NCBI RefSeq assembly: GCF_022179465.1
Contig: NZ_BPQV01000004.1
Span: 310,001-374,000 of the forward strand
Direction: 5' to 3'
Length of the DNA stretch: 64,000 nucleotides
DNA from: Methylobacterium organophilum
Lineage (GTDB): Bacteria; Pseudomonadota; Alphaproteobacteria; Rhizobiales; Beijerinckiaceae
Shown: one piece after another, positions 1 to 9,014 of the stretch
Layout: each line of letters opens with the position of its first letter
Numbering within the stretch: position 1 is the stretch's first letter
Program-made: the position numbers and the translations under genes
The notes under the pieces: generated by a model
Told to the model about the DNA's origin: nothing
Database searches by the model: none
The model's input: only the letters and a program-made list of their open reading frames with translations

Positions 1-1
1 C

Positions 2-859
2 CCGCGCAGACTCAGCGTCACCGAGATCGAGACCCTGGTGCGCGACCCCTACGCGATCTTCGCCAAGCACGTGCTCGGGCTCGAAGCCCTGGAGCCGCTC
101 GCCGCCCCGCCCGGCGCGAGCGAGCGCGGCACCCTGATCCACGCGATCCTCGGCGCCTTCTGCGAGGCCTATCCCGGCGCCCTTCCCGATCGCGACAAGG
201 CCCGCCTCACCCTGGCCGAGATCGCCGCCAACGCCTTCGGCGACCTCTCCGACACCTATCCCGAGCTCTATGCGGAGTGGTTCCCGCGCTACGAGCGCAT
301 GGCCGAGCATTTCCTGGCCTGGGAGGCGGAGCGGCGCGGGCAGCTCGCCGCCGTGCACACGGAGCTATCCGGGCGTTGGACCATCCCCCTCGGCCAGGAG
401 ACCTTCACCCTGACCGCCCGGGCCGACCGGATCGAGGCGCGCCGGGACGGCAGCTTCTGCATCGTCGACTACAAGACCGGCCAACCCCCGAGCAACAAAG
501 AGGTTTTCGCGGGCTTCGCGCCGCAGCTCACCCTGGAGGCGGCGATGCTGATGCAGGGGGGCTTCCCCGGCCTCAAGGCGGCGGAGGTGCCGGACCTGCT
601 CTACGTCCACGCCTCGGGAGGCCGGAAGCCCTTCGAGCCCGCCGAGCTGAAGCCGCCCCGGGGCGAGGCGCGCACCCTCGTCGAGATCGTCGCCGAGCAT
701 CAGGCGCGGCTGCGCGGCCTGATCGCCCGCTTCCTCACCGGCGAGGCGGCCTATACCTCGCGGCCCTACGCCAAATACGCCAAGCGCTATTCCGACTACG
801 ACCACCTCGCCCGGGTGAAGGAATGGTCGCTCGCCGGAGACGGGGAGGGGGAGGCCTGA
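2..859 (+). CDS. addB: AddB, C-terminal nuclease part (partial)
   Basis: This is the 3' end of the AddB subunit of the AddAB helicase-nuclease, which processes double-strand breaks for RecA-dependent repair. The frame is open from base 2 and the start lies outside the window. Visible are the segment LSVTEIETLVRDPYAIF, typical of the AddB C-terminal region, and the PD-(D/E)XK nuclease core, with ADRIE followed by IVDYKTG. The end, with KRYSDYDHLARVKEWS, matches the usual alphaproteobacterial AddB terminus, so the gene looks intact here. Its usual partner addA does not follow; an SRAP gene starts 3 bases after the stop. Confidence 0.9.
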   Translation, partial: PRRLSVTEIETLVRDPYAIFAKHVLGLEALEPLAAPPGASERGTLIHAILGAFCEAYPGALPDRDKARLTLAEIAANAFGDLSDTYPELYAEWFPRYERMAEHFLAWEAERRGQLAAVHTELSGRWTIPLGQETFTLTARADRIEARRDGSFCIVDYKTGQPPSNKEVFAGFAPQLTLEAAMLMQGGFPGLKAAEVPDLLYVHASGGRKPFEPAELKPPRGEARTLVEIVAEHQARLRGLIARFLTGEAAYTSRPYAKYAKRYSDYDHLARVKEWSLAGDGEGEA

Positions 860-862
860 GCC

Positions 863-1624
863 ATGTGCGGCCGCTACGTCATCGCCCAGGCGCCGGAGAC
901 CTACCGGGCCTTCTACGGCTATCCCGAGCGGCCGAATTTCCCGGCCCGCTACAACGTGGCCCCGACCCAGCCCGTGCCGGTGGTGACCGCCGATCACGGC
1001 GCCCGCCACGTCCGCCTGGTCCGCTGGGGCTTCTGGCCCGCCTGGCTCAAGGATCCGCGGGACTTCCCCCTGGTGATCAACGCCCGGGTCGAGACCCTGC
1101 GCGAGAAACCCACCTTCCGCGGCGCCCTGCGCCACCGCCGCTGCGTCTTCCTCGCCGACGGATTCTACGAATGGCGGCGGGACGGGCAGGGCAAAACCGC
1201 CGTGAAGACGCCCTTCGCGATCCGCCGGGCCGACGGCGCCCCGATGGCGCTGGCCGGATTGTGGGAGCCCTGGATGGGGGCGGACGGCTCGGAGGTCGAC
1301 ACCGCGGCCATCGTCACCTGCGGCGCCAACGGCACCCTCGCCGCGATCCACCACCGCATGCCGGCGATCCTCTCGCCGGAGGGCGTCGCCGCCTGGCTCG
1401 ATACCGACCATGTCGACGGGGGCGCGGCGGCCGCCCTGTGCCGGCCCTGCCCGGATGAATGGCTCACCCTCGACGCGGTCAGCGACCGCGTCAACAGCGT
1501 GCGCAACGACGATCCCGATCTCCTCACCCCCGTGGGCACGCCGCAGCCCGAGCCGGCGAAGCGGGCCGACGCGCAGGGGCCGGCCCGCTCCAGCGACGAG
1601 GACGCGCAGGGCCGGCTGTTCTGA
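863..1624 (+). CDS. yedK: SRAP-family abasic-site protein (YedK/HMCES type)
   Basis: SRAP proteins form a covalent link to abasic sites in single-stranded DNA through the N-terminal cysteine and so shield them. The 253-residue protein starts MCGRY, so Cys2 becomes the N-terminal residue after Met removal. Other family landmarks are NVAPTQ near 31, Asn73 in INARVET, Glu103 in GFYEWR and His164 in HHRMP, which together form the expected active site. The ATG lies 3 bases after the addB stop, so the two repair genes are probably cotranscribed. The last 40 residues are a charged, low-complexity tail. Confidence 0.93.
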   Translation: MCGRYVIAQAPETYRAFYGYPERPNFPARYNVAPTQPVPVVTADHGARHVRLVRWGFWPAWLKDPRDFPLVINARVETLREKPTFRGALRHRRCVFLADGFYEWRRDGQGKTAVKTPFAIRRADGAPMALAGLWEPWMGADGSEVDTAAIVTCGANGTLAAIHHRMPAILSPEGVAAWLDTDHVDGGAAAALCRPCPDEWLTLDAVSDRVNSVRNDDPDLLTPVGTPQPEPAKRADAQGPARSSDEDAQGRLF

Positions 1625-1633
1625 TCCCCCGCG

Positions 1634-2548
1634 TCAGGCCGGCGTGAAGCGCAGCGGGAAGGCGCCGGGACGGAACACCACCTTGCGCGGGGCGAAGCGC
1701 CAGAGCCGCTCGGCGCCCGCGACCCGCCCGATCTCCGGCCCGTCGAGGACTACGTCCGCCTCGCCCGTCATCTGGACGAGGTCGCCGGTGGTGAAATCGG
1801 CGAAGACCAGTCCCGCCCGGGGGTTCGCCAGCATGTTGCCCAGCGTGTTGAAGAAGCGGTTGCCGGGATAATCGGGGACCGTGAGCACGCCGTCCTCGTC
1901 GATCCGCACGAAGCCGGCCGGACCGCCGCGATGGGAGACGTCCACCTGCCGGCGCCCGTCCTCCCGGTCGAGAGAACTCGCCACGAAGAAGGTCTCGGCC
2001 GCAGCCACGATCGCCCGGGCCGGCCCTTCGAGGCGCTCCGAGAGCGTAGGGCCGGGCCTCGCATCCCCTGCATCCGGCGCGGGCCGGCCCAGCCGCGGAC
2101 GGATGTATTGCGGGCAATTCCCGAAGCTCTCCGCCACGGACACGTCGAAACCCCGGGCATCGCAGCGCCGGAGCGTGCCGTTGAGGCGGTTGCGGCGGCG
2201 CGTGGCGAGGTCGATGCCGAGGAGCCCCACGGCCGCCCCGTCCTCGAGCCCGGCCTCGGCCGGATCGGCGGGGTCGCGCGTCAGCGCGGCGTGCAGGTGG
2301 AGCGGATCGGGTGACCGGAGGAAGCCGGGCTCGCCGGCCCGCAGGCTCGCCCAGACGCCGCCAGCCGGATCCACCGCCCCGAGCACCACGAAGGAGAGCA
2401 GGGGATAGAAGTCCCGGTGCTGCGGGATCAGGTGGTCGCGGATCACCCGCGGGCCGATCTCGGCCATGCGCTCCGCCACGCCGGCGCTGCGCTGGATCGC
2501 GCGCTCGCCCCGATGCCAGGGAGCGGCCTGCGCCGCCTCGGGGATCAT
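1634..2548 (-). CDS. Pyridoxamine 5'-phosphate oxidase-like flavin-binding protein
   Basis: The 304-residue product resembles the flavin-nucleotide-binding PNPOx-like split-barrel proteins. The C-terminal half carries the typical pattern: [15 protein letters not shown], then [19 protein letters not shown], then [17 protein letters not shown]. These proteins bind FMN or F420-like cofactors, and the reaction here cannot be told. The ATG is chosen because it overlaps the stop of the upstream GST gene by 4 bases (ATGA), which implies translational coupling. It is convergent with the SRAP gene, with 9 bases between the stops. Confidence 0.8.
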   Translation of the reverse strand: MIPEAAQAAPWHRGERAIQRSAGVAERMAEIGPRVIRDHLIPQHRDFYPLLSFVVLGAVDPAGGVWASLRAGEPGFLRSPDPLHLHAALTRDPADPAEAGLEDGAAVGLLGIDLATRRRNRLNGTLRRCDARGFDVSVAESFGNCPQYIRPRLGRPAPDAGDARPGPTLSERLEGPARAIVAAAETFFVASSLDREDGRRQVDVSHRGGPAGFVRIDEDGVLTVPDYPGNRFFNTLGNMLANPRAGLVFADFTTGDLVQMTGEADVVLDGPEIGRVAGAERLWRFAPRKVVFRPGAFPLRFTPA

Positions 2549-3174
2549 CGCTCGGCCTCCCTGGGGGCGTTCAGGCCCGCTGCGCTCTTCGGGAAGGGCT
2601 CGAAGCCGGGCAGCGCCTCGACACGGGACAGCCATCCGCGGACATGGGCGTAGGGGGCCAAGTCGACATTCCCCTCCGGCGCGGCGGCGACGTAGCTGTA
2701 GGCCGCCACGTCGGCGATGGTCGGGTGATCGGCGGCGAGCCAGTCGCGGCCGGCGAGCTCCGCCTCGATCAGGCGCAGGATGGCATGGGAGCGCGCGATC
2801 ACCTCCTCCGGGTCGAAGGAGGCGCCGAACAGGGTGACGAGACGGGCCGCGCAGGGCCCGAAGGCGATCTGGCCCGCGGCCACGGAGAGCCAGCGCTGCA
2901 CCCGGGCCGCCCCGACCGGATCCTCCGGCAGCCAGTCGGTCCGGCCGAGCTTCCTGGCCAGATAGACCAGGATCGCGTTCGAATCCGGGACGACGGTGCC
3001 GTCGTCGTCGAGGACGGGTACCTGCCCGAAGGGATTGATCCTCAGGAAGGCGGGCGCCTTGTGCGCGCCCGCCGCGACGTCGACCTCGACCCGCTCGTAG
3101 GCCAGGCCGAGCAGCGACAGGAACAGGCGGGCCCGGTGGGCATGGCCCGACAGGGTGAGATCGTAGAGCTTCAC
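2545..3174 (-). CDS. Glutathione S-transferase family protein
   Basis: A 209-residue cytosolic GST. The thioredoxin-like N-terminal domain (about 1-75) has [22 protein letters not shown], with Ser9 as the likely thiol-contact residue, and the cis-proline segment [11 protein letters not shown] followed by [10 protein letters not shown]. The all-alpha C-terminal domain has [18 protein letters not shown], the N-capping box region. Translation starts at GTG; no in-frame ATG lies nearby. The gene overlaps the flavin-binding gene by 4 bases and diverges from a LysR gene, so that regulator probably controls both. Confidence 0.85.
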   Translation of the reverse strand: MKLYDLTLSGHAHRARLFLSLLGLAYERVEVDVAAGAHKAPAFLRINPFGQVPVLDDDGTVVPDSNAILVYLARKLGRTDWLPEDPVGAARVQRWLSVAAGQIAFGPCAARLVTLFGASFDPEEVIARSHAILRLIEAELAGRDWLAADHPTIADVAAYSYVAAAPEGNVDLAPYAHVRGWLSRVEALPGFEPFPKSAAGLNAPREAER

Positions 3175-3271
3175 GGGGTCGTCCTCCGGGATCCGGCCGG
3201 CCCAATCGCCGGTCTCGGACCACTCAAACCCTTTCCCCCCACCGGGAGAACCGGCATTCTCGGCAATCGAC

Positions 3272-3290
3272 TGTTCCGTTGAACGGAACA
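3272..3290. promoter_or_regulatory. Perfect palindrome with LysR T-N11-A box
   Basis: TGTTCCGTT-G-AACGGAACA has two perfect 9-base arms around one central base. It contains T-N11-A (TCCGTTGAACGGA), the general LysR-type recognition pattern. It lies in the 140-base divergent region, 24 bases before the LysR start and about 100 bases before the GST start. It is the likely operator of the adjacent LysR protein; that link is inferred. Confidence 0.7.
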
Positions 3291-3314
3291 ATCGCGGAGA
3301 AGGAGGGCAGGGCG

Positions 3315-4220
3315 ATGGACCGCTGGCAGGCGATGCGGGTCTTCCTGCGCGTCGCGGAGAGCGGCGGCTTCGCGAGCGCGGCGCGCGCCCTCGCCCTGAG
3401 TCCGCCGGCGGTGACCCGCGCCGTCGCCGCACTGGAGGACACGATCGGGACGCGCCTCCTCACCCGGACCACGCGCTCGGTGAAGCTCACCGAAGCCGGC
3501 ACCCGCTACCTGGAGGATTGCCGGCGGATCCTGGGGGAGATCGAGGAGGCGGAGGCCGCCGCCGCGGGCTCCTACCGGCAGCCGACGGGCCTGCTCACCG
3601 TGACGGCCCCGGTCCAATTCGGCCGGATCCACGTGCTTCCGATCCTCACCGCGTATCTCGCGCAGCACGACGGCGTGACGGCGCGCGCCCTCTTCCTCGA
3701 CCGCATCGTCAACATGCTCGAAGACGGCGCCGATGTCGGGGTGCGGATCGGGCATCTGCCCGATTCCGGGCTCAGCGCGATCCGCGTCGGCCGCGTGCGC
3801 CAGGTGGTCTGCGCGGCGCCGGCCTATCTCGACCGGTATGGCGCACCGGATACGCCGCACGCCCTGCAGGACCACACCATCATCGCCTCGACCAACCTCT
3901 CCGCTACCCCAGAATGGCGCTTCGGCCGGGAGCGCAGGACGAGCGTGGCTTTGCGCCCGCGCCTGATCTGCAGCACCATCGACGCGGTGCTCGCCGCGGC
4001 CCTGGACGGGCAGGGCATCGCCCGCCTCCTGTCCTATCAGGTCGCCCCCGCCGTGGCGGAGGGGCGCTTGCGGCTCCTGCTCACCGACTACGAGGAAGAG
4101 CCACGGCCCGTCCATGTCGTGAGTCCGGAGGGACGGCGGGCACCGGCCAAGACGCGCGCCTTCATCGATCTCGCCGTGGAGCGGCTGCGCGCCAATCCGT
4201 GGATCAATCCTGAGGAGTAG
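3315..4220 (+). CDS. LysR-family transcriptional regulator
   Basis: A 301-residue LysR regulator. The N-terminal winged helix-turn-helix is plain: [26 protein letters not shown] then [26 protein letters not shown]. The effector domain follows from about residue 90. The start ATG is preceded by AGGAGGGCAG at a good distance. It resembles the CrgA/DmlR type that often governs a divergent redox gene. The neighbours suggest control of the GST and flavin-binding genes, with the palindrome at 3272-3290 as operator. It converges with the RNA methyltransferase gene, with 3 bases between the stops. Confidence 0.92.
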   Translation: MDRWQAMRVFLRVAESGGFASAARALALSPPAVTRAVAALEDTIGTRLLTRTTRSVKLTEAGTRYLEDCRRILGEIEEAEAAAAGSYRQPTGLLTVTAPVQFGRIHVLPILTAYLAQHDGVTARALFLDRIVNMLEDGADVGVRIGHLPDSGLSAIRVGRVRQVVCAAPAYLDRYGAPDTPHALQDHTIIASTNLSATPEWRFGRERRTSVALRPRLICSTIDAVLAAALDGQGIARLLSYQVAPAVAEGRLRLLLTDYEEEPRPVHVVSPEGRRAPAKTRAFIDLAVERLRANPWINPEE

Positions 4221-4223
4221 AGC

Positions 4224-5510
4224 TCAACGGCGGACCTTGCCCGCCGTCAGCGAACGCCCGCGTCCGGCGGGCGGGCGGCGGAAGAAGCCGACCATCTCGA
4301 CATGGGCGGAATAGCGGAACTGATCGACCGGCACGACCCGCTCCAGGCGATAGCCACCCTCAACAAGGGTTGCGGCATCCCGGGCGAAGGTGCCCGCATC
4401 GCAGGACACGCCGACGACGAGAGGAACCTTGGATTCGGCAAGCCGGGCCGCCTGGGCCTGGGCGCCGGCCCGGGGGGGATCGAACACCACGGCGTCGAAG
4501 CGGTCGAGCTCCAGCGGCAGGAGCGGTCGACGGAACAGGTCACGCCGCTCGGTGGTGATCCGGCGCAGGCCCTGCGACGCCCGGAAAGCGCGGTCGAGGG
4601 CCGCGAGCGGGGCGGCCTCCCCCTCGACCGCATGCACCTCATGCGCTCGGGCGAGGGCGAGGGCGAAGGGGCCGCAGCCGGAAAACAGGTCGGCGACACG
4701 CTTCACGCGCTTGTCCAGCGCCGCCAGGACCAGCTCGGTCAGCGCCGCCTCGCCCGCCTCCGTCGCCTGCAGGAAGCCGCCGGGAGGCGGCACCACCGCC
4801 GCGCCGCTGGAGGCAAGCACGGGCGGCCGGCGCTCGACGACGATGTCGCCGTGGAGCGAGAGGCGGGCGAGGTCGAGCTCGGCGGCAAGCCGGGTCAGGG
4901 CGGCCCGGACACCCTCGTCGACGGGACCATGACCGCGGATGTCGATATCGAGGCCGGCACGGCTCGCCGTCGCCTGCACATCGAGGGGCTTGGCGCCGCG
5001 CCCGAGCGGCACGGCGAGCGCCTCCGCGACGGCCGGCGCCCGATGCAGGGCCGGCACCGTGATGGGGCAGTGGTCGATCGGCACCAGGTCGTGGCTGCGG
5101 GCCGCCATCAGGCCGGCCCGGGCCGCGCCCTCGATGCGACGCACATGGAGAATCAGCCGGCGCCGTCCCGCCCCGTGGGCGTCGCGGAGCGAGGCGAGAT
5201 CCGTCTCCAGGCCGGCCTGGCCCAACGCCCTCGCCACGCCCTCCTGCTTCCAGGCCGCATAGGGCTCGGAAGCGAGATGCTGCATCACGCAGCCGCCGCA
5301 GCGCGCATAATAGGGGCAGAAAGGCGCGACGCGCTCGGGCGACGCGCTTTCGATGGCAAGGAGCCGGGCGCGGTTCCCGGCCCGTTCGATGCGCACGTGC
5401 TCCCCCGGCAGAGCCCCGGGTATGGCGAGACCCTCCGCGGTAAGTCCGTCACCGCGGATGCCGAGACGGTCGATTACCACGATGTCCGGGTCGGCTTGGG
5501 GATCAGACAT
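4224..5510 (-). CDS. TrmA/RumA-family RNA m5U methyltransferase
   Basis: This is an SAM-dependent RNA methyltransferase of the class that makes 5-methyluridine in rRNA or tRNA. From the ATG at 5510 the protein has 428 residues. An N-terminal TRAM-like part is followed by [4Fe-4S] ligands Cys65, Cys71, Cys74 (CPYYARCGGC) and Cys148. The SAM site is VADLFSGCGPFALALA, and VGVSCDAGTFARDA carries the catalytic cysteine. The ATG overlaps the end of tlyA by 8 bases. A GTG at 5528 is the alternative start. The target base (23S or tRNA) cannot be read from sequence. Confidence 0.9.
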   Translation of the reverse strand: MSDPQADPDIVVIDRLGIRGDGLTAEGLAIPGALPGEHVRIERAGNRARLLAIESASPERVAPFCPYYARCGGCVMQHLASEPYAAWKQEGVARALGQAGLETDLASLRDAHGAGRRRLILHVRRIEGAARAGLMAARSHDLVPIDHCPITVPALHRAPAVAEALAVPLGRGAKPLDVQATASRAGLDIDIRGHGPVDEGVRAALTRLAAELDLARLSLHGDIVVERRPPVLASSGAAVVPPPGGFLQATEAGEAALTELVLAALDKRVKRVADLFSGCGPFALALARAHEVHAVEGEAAPLAALDRAFRASQGLRRITTERRDLFRRPLLPLELDRFDAVVFDPPRAGAQAQAARLAESKVPLVVGVSCDAGTFARDAATLVEGGYRLERVVPVDQFRYSAHVEMVGFFRRPPAGRGRSLTAGKVRR

Positions 5511-6249
5511 GGGAGAGTTTGCGGGCACCGATCAGGAATTCACGATTGCCGTTCCCCCCCTCCACGGGAGAGGGGATCAGGCCGAGGATCTGGAAGCCAA
5601 GCCCTTCGACGAAGCGGCGGATCTCCGCGCATACCGCGGCATGCACCGCTTCGTCGCGCACGATCCCCCCGCGGCCGATCCGCTCGCGGCCTGCCTCGAA
5701 TTGCGGCTTGATCAGCGCGACGAGAGCCGCCCCGGGGGCGCTCAGGGCGGCGAGCGCCGGTAGCACCAGCCGCAGGGAGATGAAACTCACATCGACGCTG
5801 ACGAGGGCGGCTGCGAATCCCACGGTCTCGGCAGAGAGGGCACGCAGGTCCGTGGCCTCCAGGCTCGTCACGCGGGGATCGGCGCGCAGGCTGGGGTGAA
5901 GCTGATCCCGCCCCACATCGACCGCGACGACCCGGATCGCGCCCCGGCGCAGCATCACATCGGTGAAACCACCGGTCGAGGCGCCGGCATCGAGGCAAGC
6001 GAGCCCGGCCGGGTCGATGCCGAAGGCGTCGAGCGCAGCGGCGAGCTTGAGTCCGCCGCGGGACACGTAAGGATGGGGGGCGTGCGCCTCGATCCGAGCC
6101 TCGAGGGGCAGCAGGTCGGATGCCCGCACGACCGTGCGGCCGTCGGCAGCCACGAGACCCGCCTCGATCGCGGCCTGCGCCCGCGCCCGGCTCTCGAAGA
6201 AACCGCGCTCGACCAGAAGCCGGTCGGCGCGCTGGCGCTCGCGCGTCAT
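5503..6249 (-). CDS. tlyA: TlyA-family 2'-O-ribose rRNA methyltransferase
   Basis: TlyA proteins 2'-O-methylate cytidines in 16S and/or 23S rRNA. The 248-residue protein has an N-terminal S4 RNA-binding domain (RADRLLVERGFFESRARAQ), then YVSRGGLKLAAAL. An FtsJ-like SAM domain follows with LDAGASTGGFTDVML, and the late lysine is in LIKPQFEAGRE. In many relatives dxs precedes it, but here the upstream neighbour is the divergent sodC. It is translationally coupled to the RNA methyltransferase downstream, so the pair is an RNA-modification operon. Confidence 0.92.
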   Translation of the reverse strand: MTRERQRADRLLVERGFFESRARAQAAIEAGLVAADGRTVVRASDLLPLEARIEAHAPHPYVSRGGLKLAAALDAFGIDPAGLACLDAGASTGGFTDVMLRRGAIRVVAVDVGRDQLHPSLRADPRVTSLEATDLRALSAETVGFAAALVSVDVSFISLRLVLPALAALSAPGAALVALIKPQFEAGRERIGRGGIVRDEAVHAAVCAEIRRFVEGLGFQILGLIPSPVEGGNGNREFLIGARKLSHV

Positions 6250-6359
6250 CGTCGATCGTTCACTGTCTTGGGTGGTGGGGCGCCATCGTCCTCGGCCCTG
6301 CCCCTGGGCTAGGATCGGCCGGAACCTACCTAAACCATCGCGGAGAGGAGTGTCAGCCC

Positions 6360-6911
6360 GTGAGAGAACTCGCCATCATCCCCGTTGCCCTCGGTCTTGC
6401 GGTCGCAAGCGTTGCGGGGCCCGCCTCGGCCCAGGACAAGGAAGCGGCGGCGCCCGCCGCGCCACAGACCTACGAGAGCCCGGTCACCAACGGCAAGGGC
6501 GAGACCATCGGCAAGATCGCCATCCGCGACGGCGCCAATACCCTGGTGCTCCGCGTGACGATTCAGCCCGGCGGCCTGCCTCCGGGCTGGCACGGCATCC
6601 ATTTCCATGCGGTCGGCGACTGTTCGGACACGGAGAAGTTCGAGAAGTCGAAAGCGCATGTGAACCACGACCAGAGCAAACATGGCTTGCTCAACCCGGA
6701 TGGCCCGGACGAGGGCGACCTGCCCAACATCTATGCGGCGGCAGACGGCTCGGTGAACGCGGAAGTGTCGAGCGAGACGCCGCTGACCGGTGAGGGCGGC
6801 CTGAAGGACGCCGACGGCTCGGCCCTGATCATCCATGCCAACGAGGATGATCACAACACCCAGCCCATCGGAGGCGCCGGCCCGCGCATCGGCTGCGCAG
6901 TGATCAAGTAG
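6360..6911 (+). CDS. sodC: Periplasmic Cu,Zn superoxide dismutase
   Basis: It dismutates superoxide in the periplasm. The start is GTG at 6360, preceded by GGAGAGGAG at 9 bases, and gives 183 residues. A Sec signal peptide (MRELAIIPVALGLAVASVAG, cut after PASA) is followed by an Ala/Lys-rich linker. Metal ligands are visible in HGIHFHAVGDC, HVNHDQSKHG, the GDLPN loop and IIHANEDDHNTQP. The two disulfide cysteines are in GDCSD and IGCAVI. A strong terminator follows, so this is a single-gene unit. Confidence 0.96.
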   Translation: MRELAIIPVALGLAVASVAGPASAQDKEAAAPAAPQTYESPVTNGKGETIGKIAIRDGANTLVLRVTIQPGGLPPGWHGIHFHAVGDCSDTEKFEKSKAHVNHDQSKHGLLNPDGPDEGDLPNIYAAADGSVNAEVSSETPLTGEGGLKDADGSALIIHANEDDHNTQPIGGAGPRIGCAVIK

Positions 6912-6938
6912 GCCGCCGAGGCCGTAGCCGAATAAACG

Positions 6939-6974
6939 AAAGGGCCGGCCGCTCATGCGGCCGGCCCTTTTCTC
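6939..6974. terminator. Rho-independent terminator after sodC
   Basis: A perfect 14 bp stem (AAAGGGCCGGCCGC / GCGGCCGGCCCTTT) closes a TCAT loop and runs into TTTTCT. The A-run on the left arm lets it also end transcripts of the minus-strand gene at 7002. Confidence 0.93.
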
Positions 6975-7001
6975 ATAAGGCCCCTTGCGGGGCCGGGCGG
7001 C

Positions 7002-7268
7002 TCAGCGGCCGGAGTGGAGGCGCTCGCCGCGCGGGGCGCGGACGGTACCGGTAGCGATGCCGTCATCGTAGCCGCGGGCAGCGACGCCCGGCAGCAGGCC
7101 ACCATTGGCCTCGGCCAGGTTCGGGAGGGCGGCACGGCCCTGAAGGCCGCCCGGGGCCACAGCCGGAGCGATGCCGGCGGGAGCGTTGTAGCTCTGAGCG
7201 AAAGCGGTGGCGCCAGACAGTCCGAGGGCGAGGCCAAGGGCAGCGGCGGTGAGCGTGCGTGCGGTCAT
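7002..7268 (-). CDS. Small secreted protein, unknown function
   Basis: An 88-residue protein not recognised by family. It begins with a clear Sec signal peptide (MTARTLTAAALGLALGLSG, likely cut after AFA). The mature part is about 65 residues, rich in Ala, Gly and Pro and without cysteine. The ATG at 7268 is chosen because the signal peptide starts there; an upstream in-frame start would bury it. It is monocistronic, with the shared terminator downstream and an AT-rich region upstream. Confidence 0.7.
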   Translation of the reverse strand: MTARTLTAAALGLALGLSGATAFAQSYNAPAGIAPAVAPGGLQGRAALPNLAEANGGLLPGVAARGYDDGIATGTVRAPRGERLHSGR

Positions 7269-7623
7269 GATAGCATTCCGTTGGCGGGATCGAGCGCCGC
7301 ATGAATGCGGCTCAGGTTGCCCGTCATGTTGTCTAGTTGGGCAGGAATGCCTTTTCAATCAACAGGTTCCGCACGTTTTCTATGCAGTTTTACAGCAATA
7401 TAAGCATAAATAAGACAAAATTCTTACAACCAACCATTCGGACGAGACAACCGAGCGCCATAATCTGAGGTTTTTCAGTCACTTCAAGACATGCATCTGC
7501 GCCATGCCGCAGAAAGTGGCAATCCGCGCGCAGGCGAGGGTGGGCGTGCGATTCCGCACGCCGAGGCGAAAACGCGAGTGACACCAATGCGTTCTTGCGC
7601 GCAGACCGACCGCGCTGCGCTGC
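7269..7623. other. Intergenic region with AT-rich patch
   Basis: No gene is seen in 355 bases. About 7370-7450 is markedly AT-rich compared with everything around it and probably carries the minus-strand promoter of the secreted-protein gene. The only other structure is the hairpin at 7543-7562. Confidence 0.5.
7543..7562 (-). terminator. Hairpin downstream of the amidohydrolase gene
   Basis: GGCGTGCG-ATTC-CGCACGCC is a perfect 8 bp stem with a 4-base loop. It sits about 60 bases past the stop of the minus-strand amidohydrolase. There is no T-run, so termination is only possible. Confidence 0.4.
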
Positions 7624-8979
7624 CTACCAAGCAGCGGATTCCCCATCCAGAGCCTCGTAGGACGGCGCCTCCGCACGCAGGCGGCGGCCGTTCGTGAGGA
7701 TGAGGCGGTTGGCGTGCGGACGGGCCAGCACCTCGTTGAGGGTGCGTGCGGCCAAGAGGATAAGGTCTGCCGGTCCCCCCTCGCGCACGGAGCCGGCTTC
7801 GAGGCCCATGATGGCGGCTGGGAGGGGGCCGACCATCGCCGGCGCGTCGGCGAAGGGGTGGTCGAGATGCAGGATCCGCACGCCCATGCGGAAGGTGTCG
7901 AGCACGTCGTGATCGCCGTAGGCGTAGAAGGCGTCGCGGCAATTGTCCCCGGCGATGGCCACCGGCACCCCGGCCGCCTTCAGCTCCTGCACCGGGGCGA
8001 CGCCGCGCCAGCGCGGGGTGCGGCCGCGGCTGCGGTCCTGGAGATACAGGTTCACCGTGGGCAGGGTAACGATGCGCAGGCCGGCCTGCGCCACCAGGGC
8101 GATGGTGGCGGCCGCGGTCTCCGGATCCTGCACGGCGAGGCTGCAGCAATGCCCGCAGGTCACGCGGCCCTCGTAGCCGTTGCGCAGCACCGCCCGGGCG
8201 ATCGCCGCCAGCGAGGCGGCCTGGGGATCGCCGGTCTCGTCGACATGGAGGTCCACGTCGAGATCGCGCTCCCGGGCGAGGCGGAAGAGATCGTCGAGGA
8301 GCCCGTCCATCTCGTCGAGCGCCTGCCCGTGCAGGCCGCCGGTCGGCCGGGTGACGCCGCCGATCAGGCCGCCCGATTCGGCGATGAGGTCGGCGAGCCG
8401 GATGCCGTAGGGGGTGGCATAGGCGTCGATCGGGGTGAGGCCGACGCCCTGCAGGGTGATCCGGCCGGCCCAGGCGTCGCGCATCTCGCGGAACACGCCC
8501 CAGGTCACCGCCGCCTGGTCGCGGGAGGAGCCCTCGCCCGCCCCGCTCTCCTGGCTGTCGAGATGGGTGCGGATCGCCGCCACGCCGTGGGCCTCGGCGC
8601 AGGCGAGGCCGAATTCCATGCGCCGGCGCAGATCCTCCGCGGTCCAGTAGCGGGTGCGGTCCGCGGTGGTGGCGTCGCGCGCGCCCGGGAAATCGCCGTC
8701 CGGGTTCGGCGTGCGCGCCACCGTATGGCCCTTGTCGAGATGGGTGTGCACGTCGATCAGGCGCGGCCAAGCCTGGCGCCCCTTCAGGTCGAAGGCGGGC
8801 AAGTCCGCGGGCCCATGGCCCGCGGGGACGATCCGGGCGAGCTTCCCGTCCGCCACGACGAGGTCGAGGAGGGGGCTCCCGTCCGCGTCGGTCGCAGCAC
8901 CCGCGGGCACGCCGCCGGGCAGGAAGACGCCCGGAACGCGGGCATTGCGCAGGAGATAGGCCGCAGCGTCGGGCAGCAT
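7624..8979 (-). CDS. Cytosine deaminase-like amidohydrolase
   Basis: A 451-residue metal-dependent amidohydrolase of the cytosine deaminase/N-acyl hydrolase type. Ligand motifs in order are DVHTHLDKGH (His78, His80), DLHVDETGD, CGHCCSL, and the final Asp in IAGDNCRDAFYAYGDHD. No signal peptide, so it is cytoplasmic. It follows the LysR gene by 35 bases on the same strand and is back to back with the ABC transporter/oxygenase run. This suggests it hydrolyses or deaminates the imported ring compound or a product of it. Actual substrate unknown; cytosine itself is not assured. Confidence 0.85.
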   Translation of the reverse strand: MLPDAAAYLLRNARVPGVFLPGGVPAGAATDADGSPLLDLVVADGKLARIVPAGHGPADLPAFDLKGRQAWPRLIDVHTHLDKGHTVARTPNPDGDFPGARDATTADRTRYWTAEDLRRRMEFGLACAEAHGVAAIRTHLDSQESGAGEGSSRDQAAVTWGVFREMRDAWAGRITLQGVGLTPIDAYATPYGIRLADLIAESGGLIGGVTRPTGGLHGQALDEMDGLLDDLFRLARERDLDVDLHVDETGDPQAASLAAIARAVLRNGYEGRVTCGHCCSLAVQDPETAAATIALVAQAGLRIVTLPTVNLYLQDRSRGRTPRWRGVAPVQELKAAGVPVAIAGDNCRDAFYAYGDHDVLDTFRMGVRILHLDHPFADAPAMVGPLPAAIMGLEAGSVREGGPADLILLAARTLNEVLARPHANRLILTNGRRLRAEAPSYEALDGESAAW

Positions 8980-9014
8980 CGTGGGTTCGGGTCCTTGATG
9001 GGCAGAAGAGGGGG

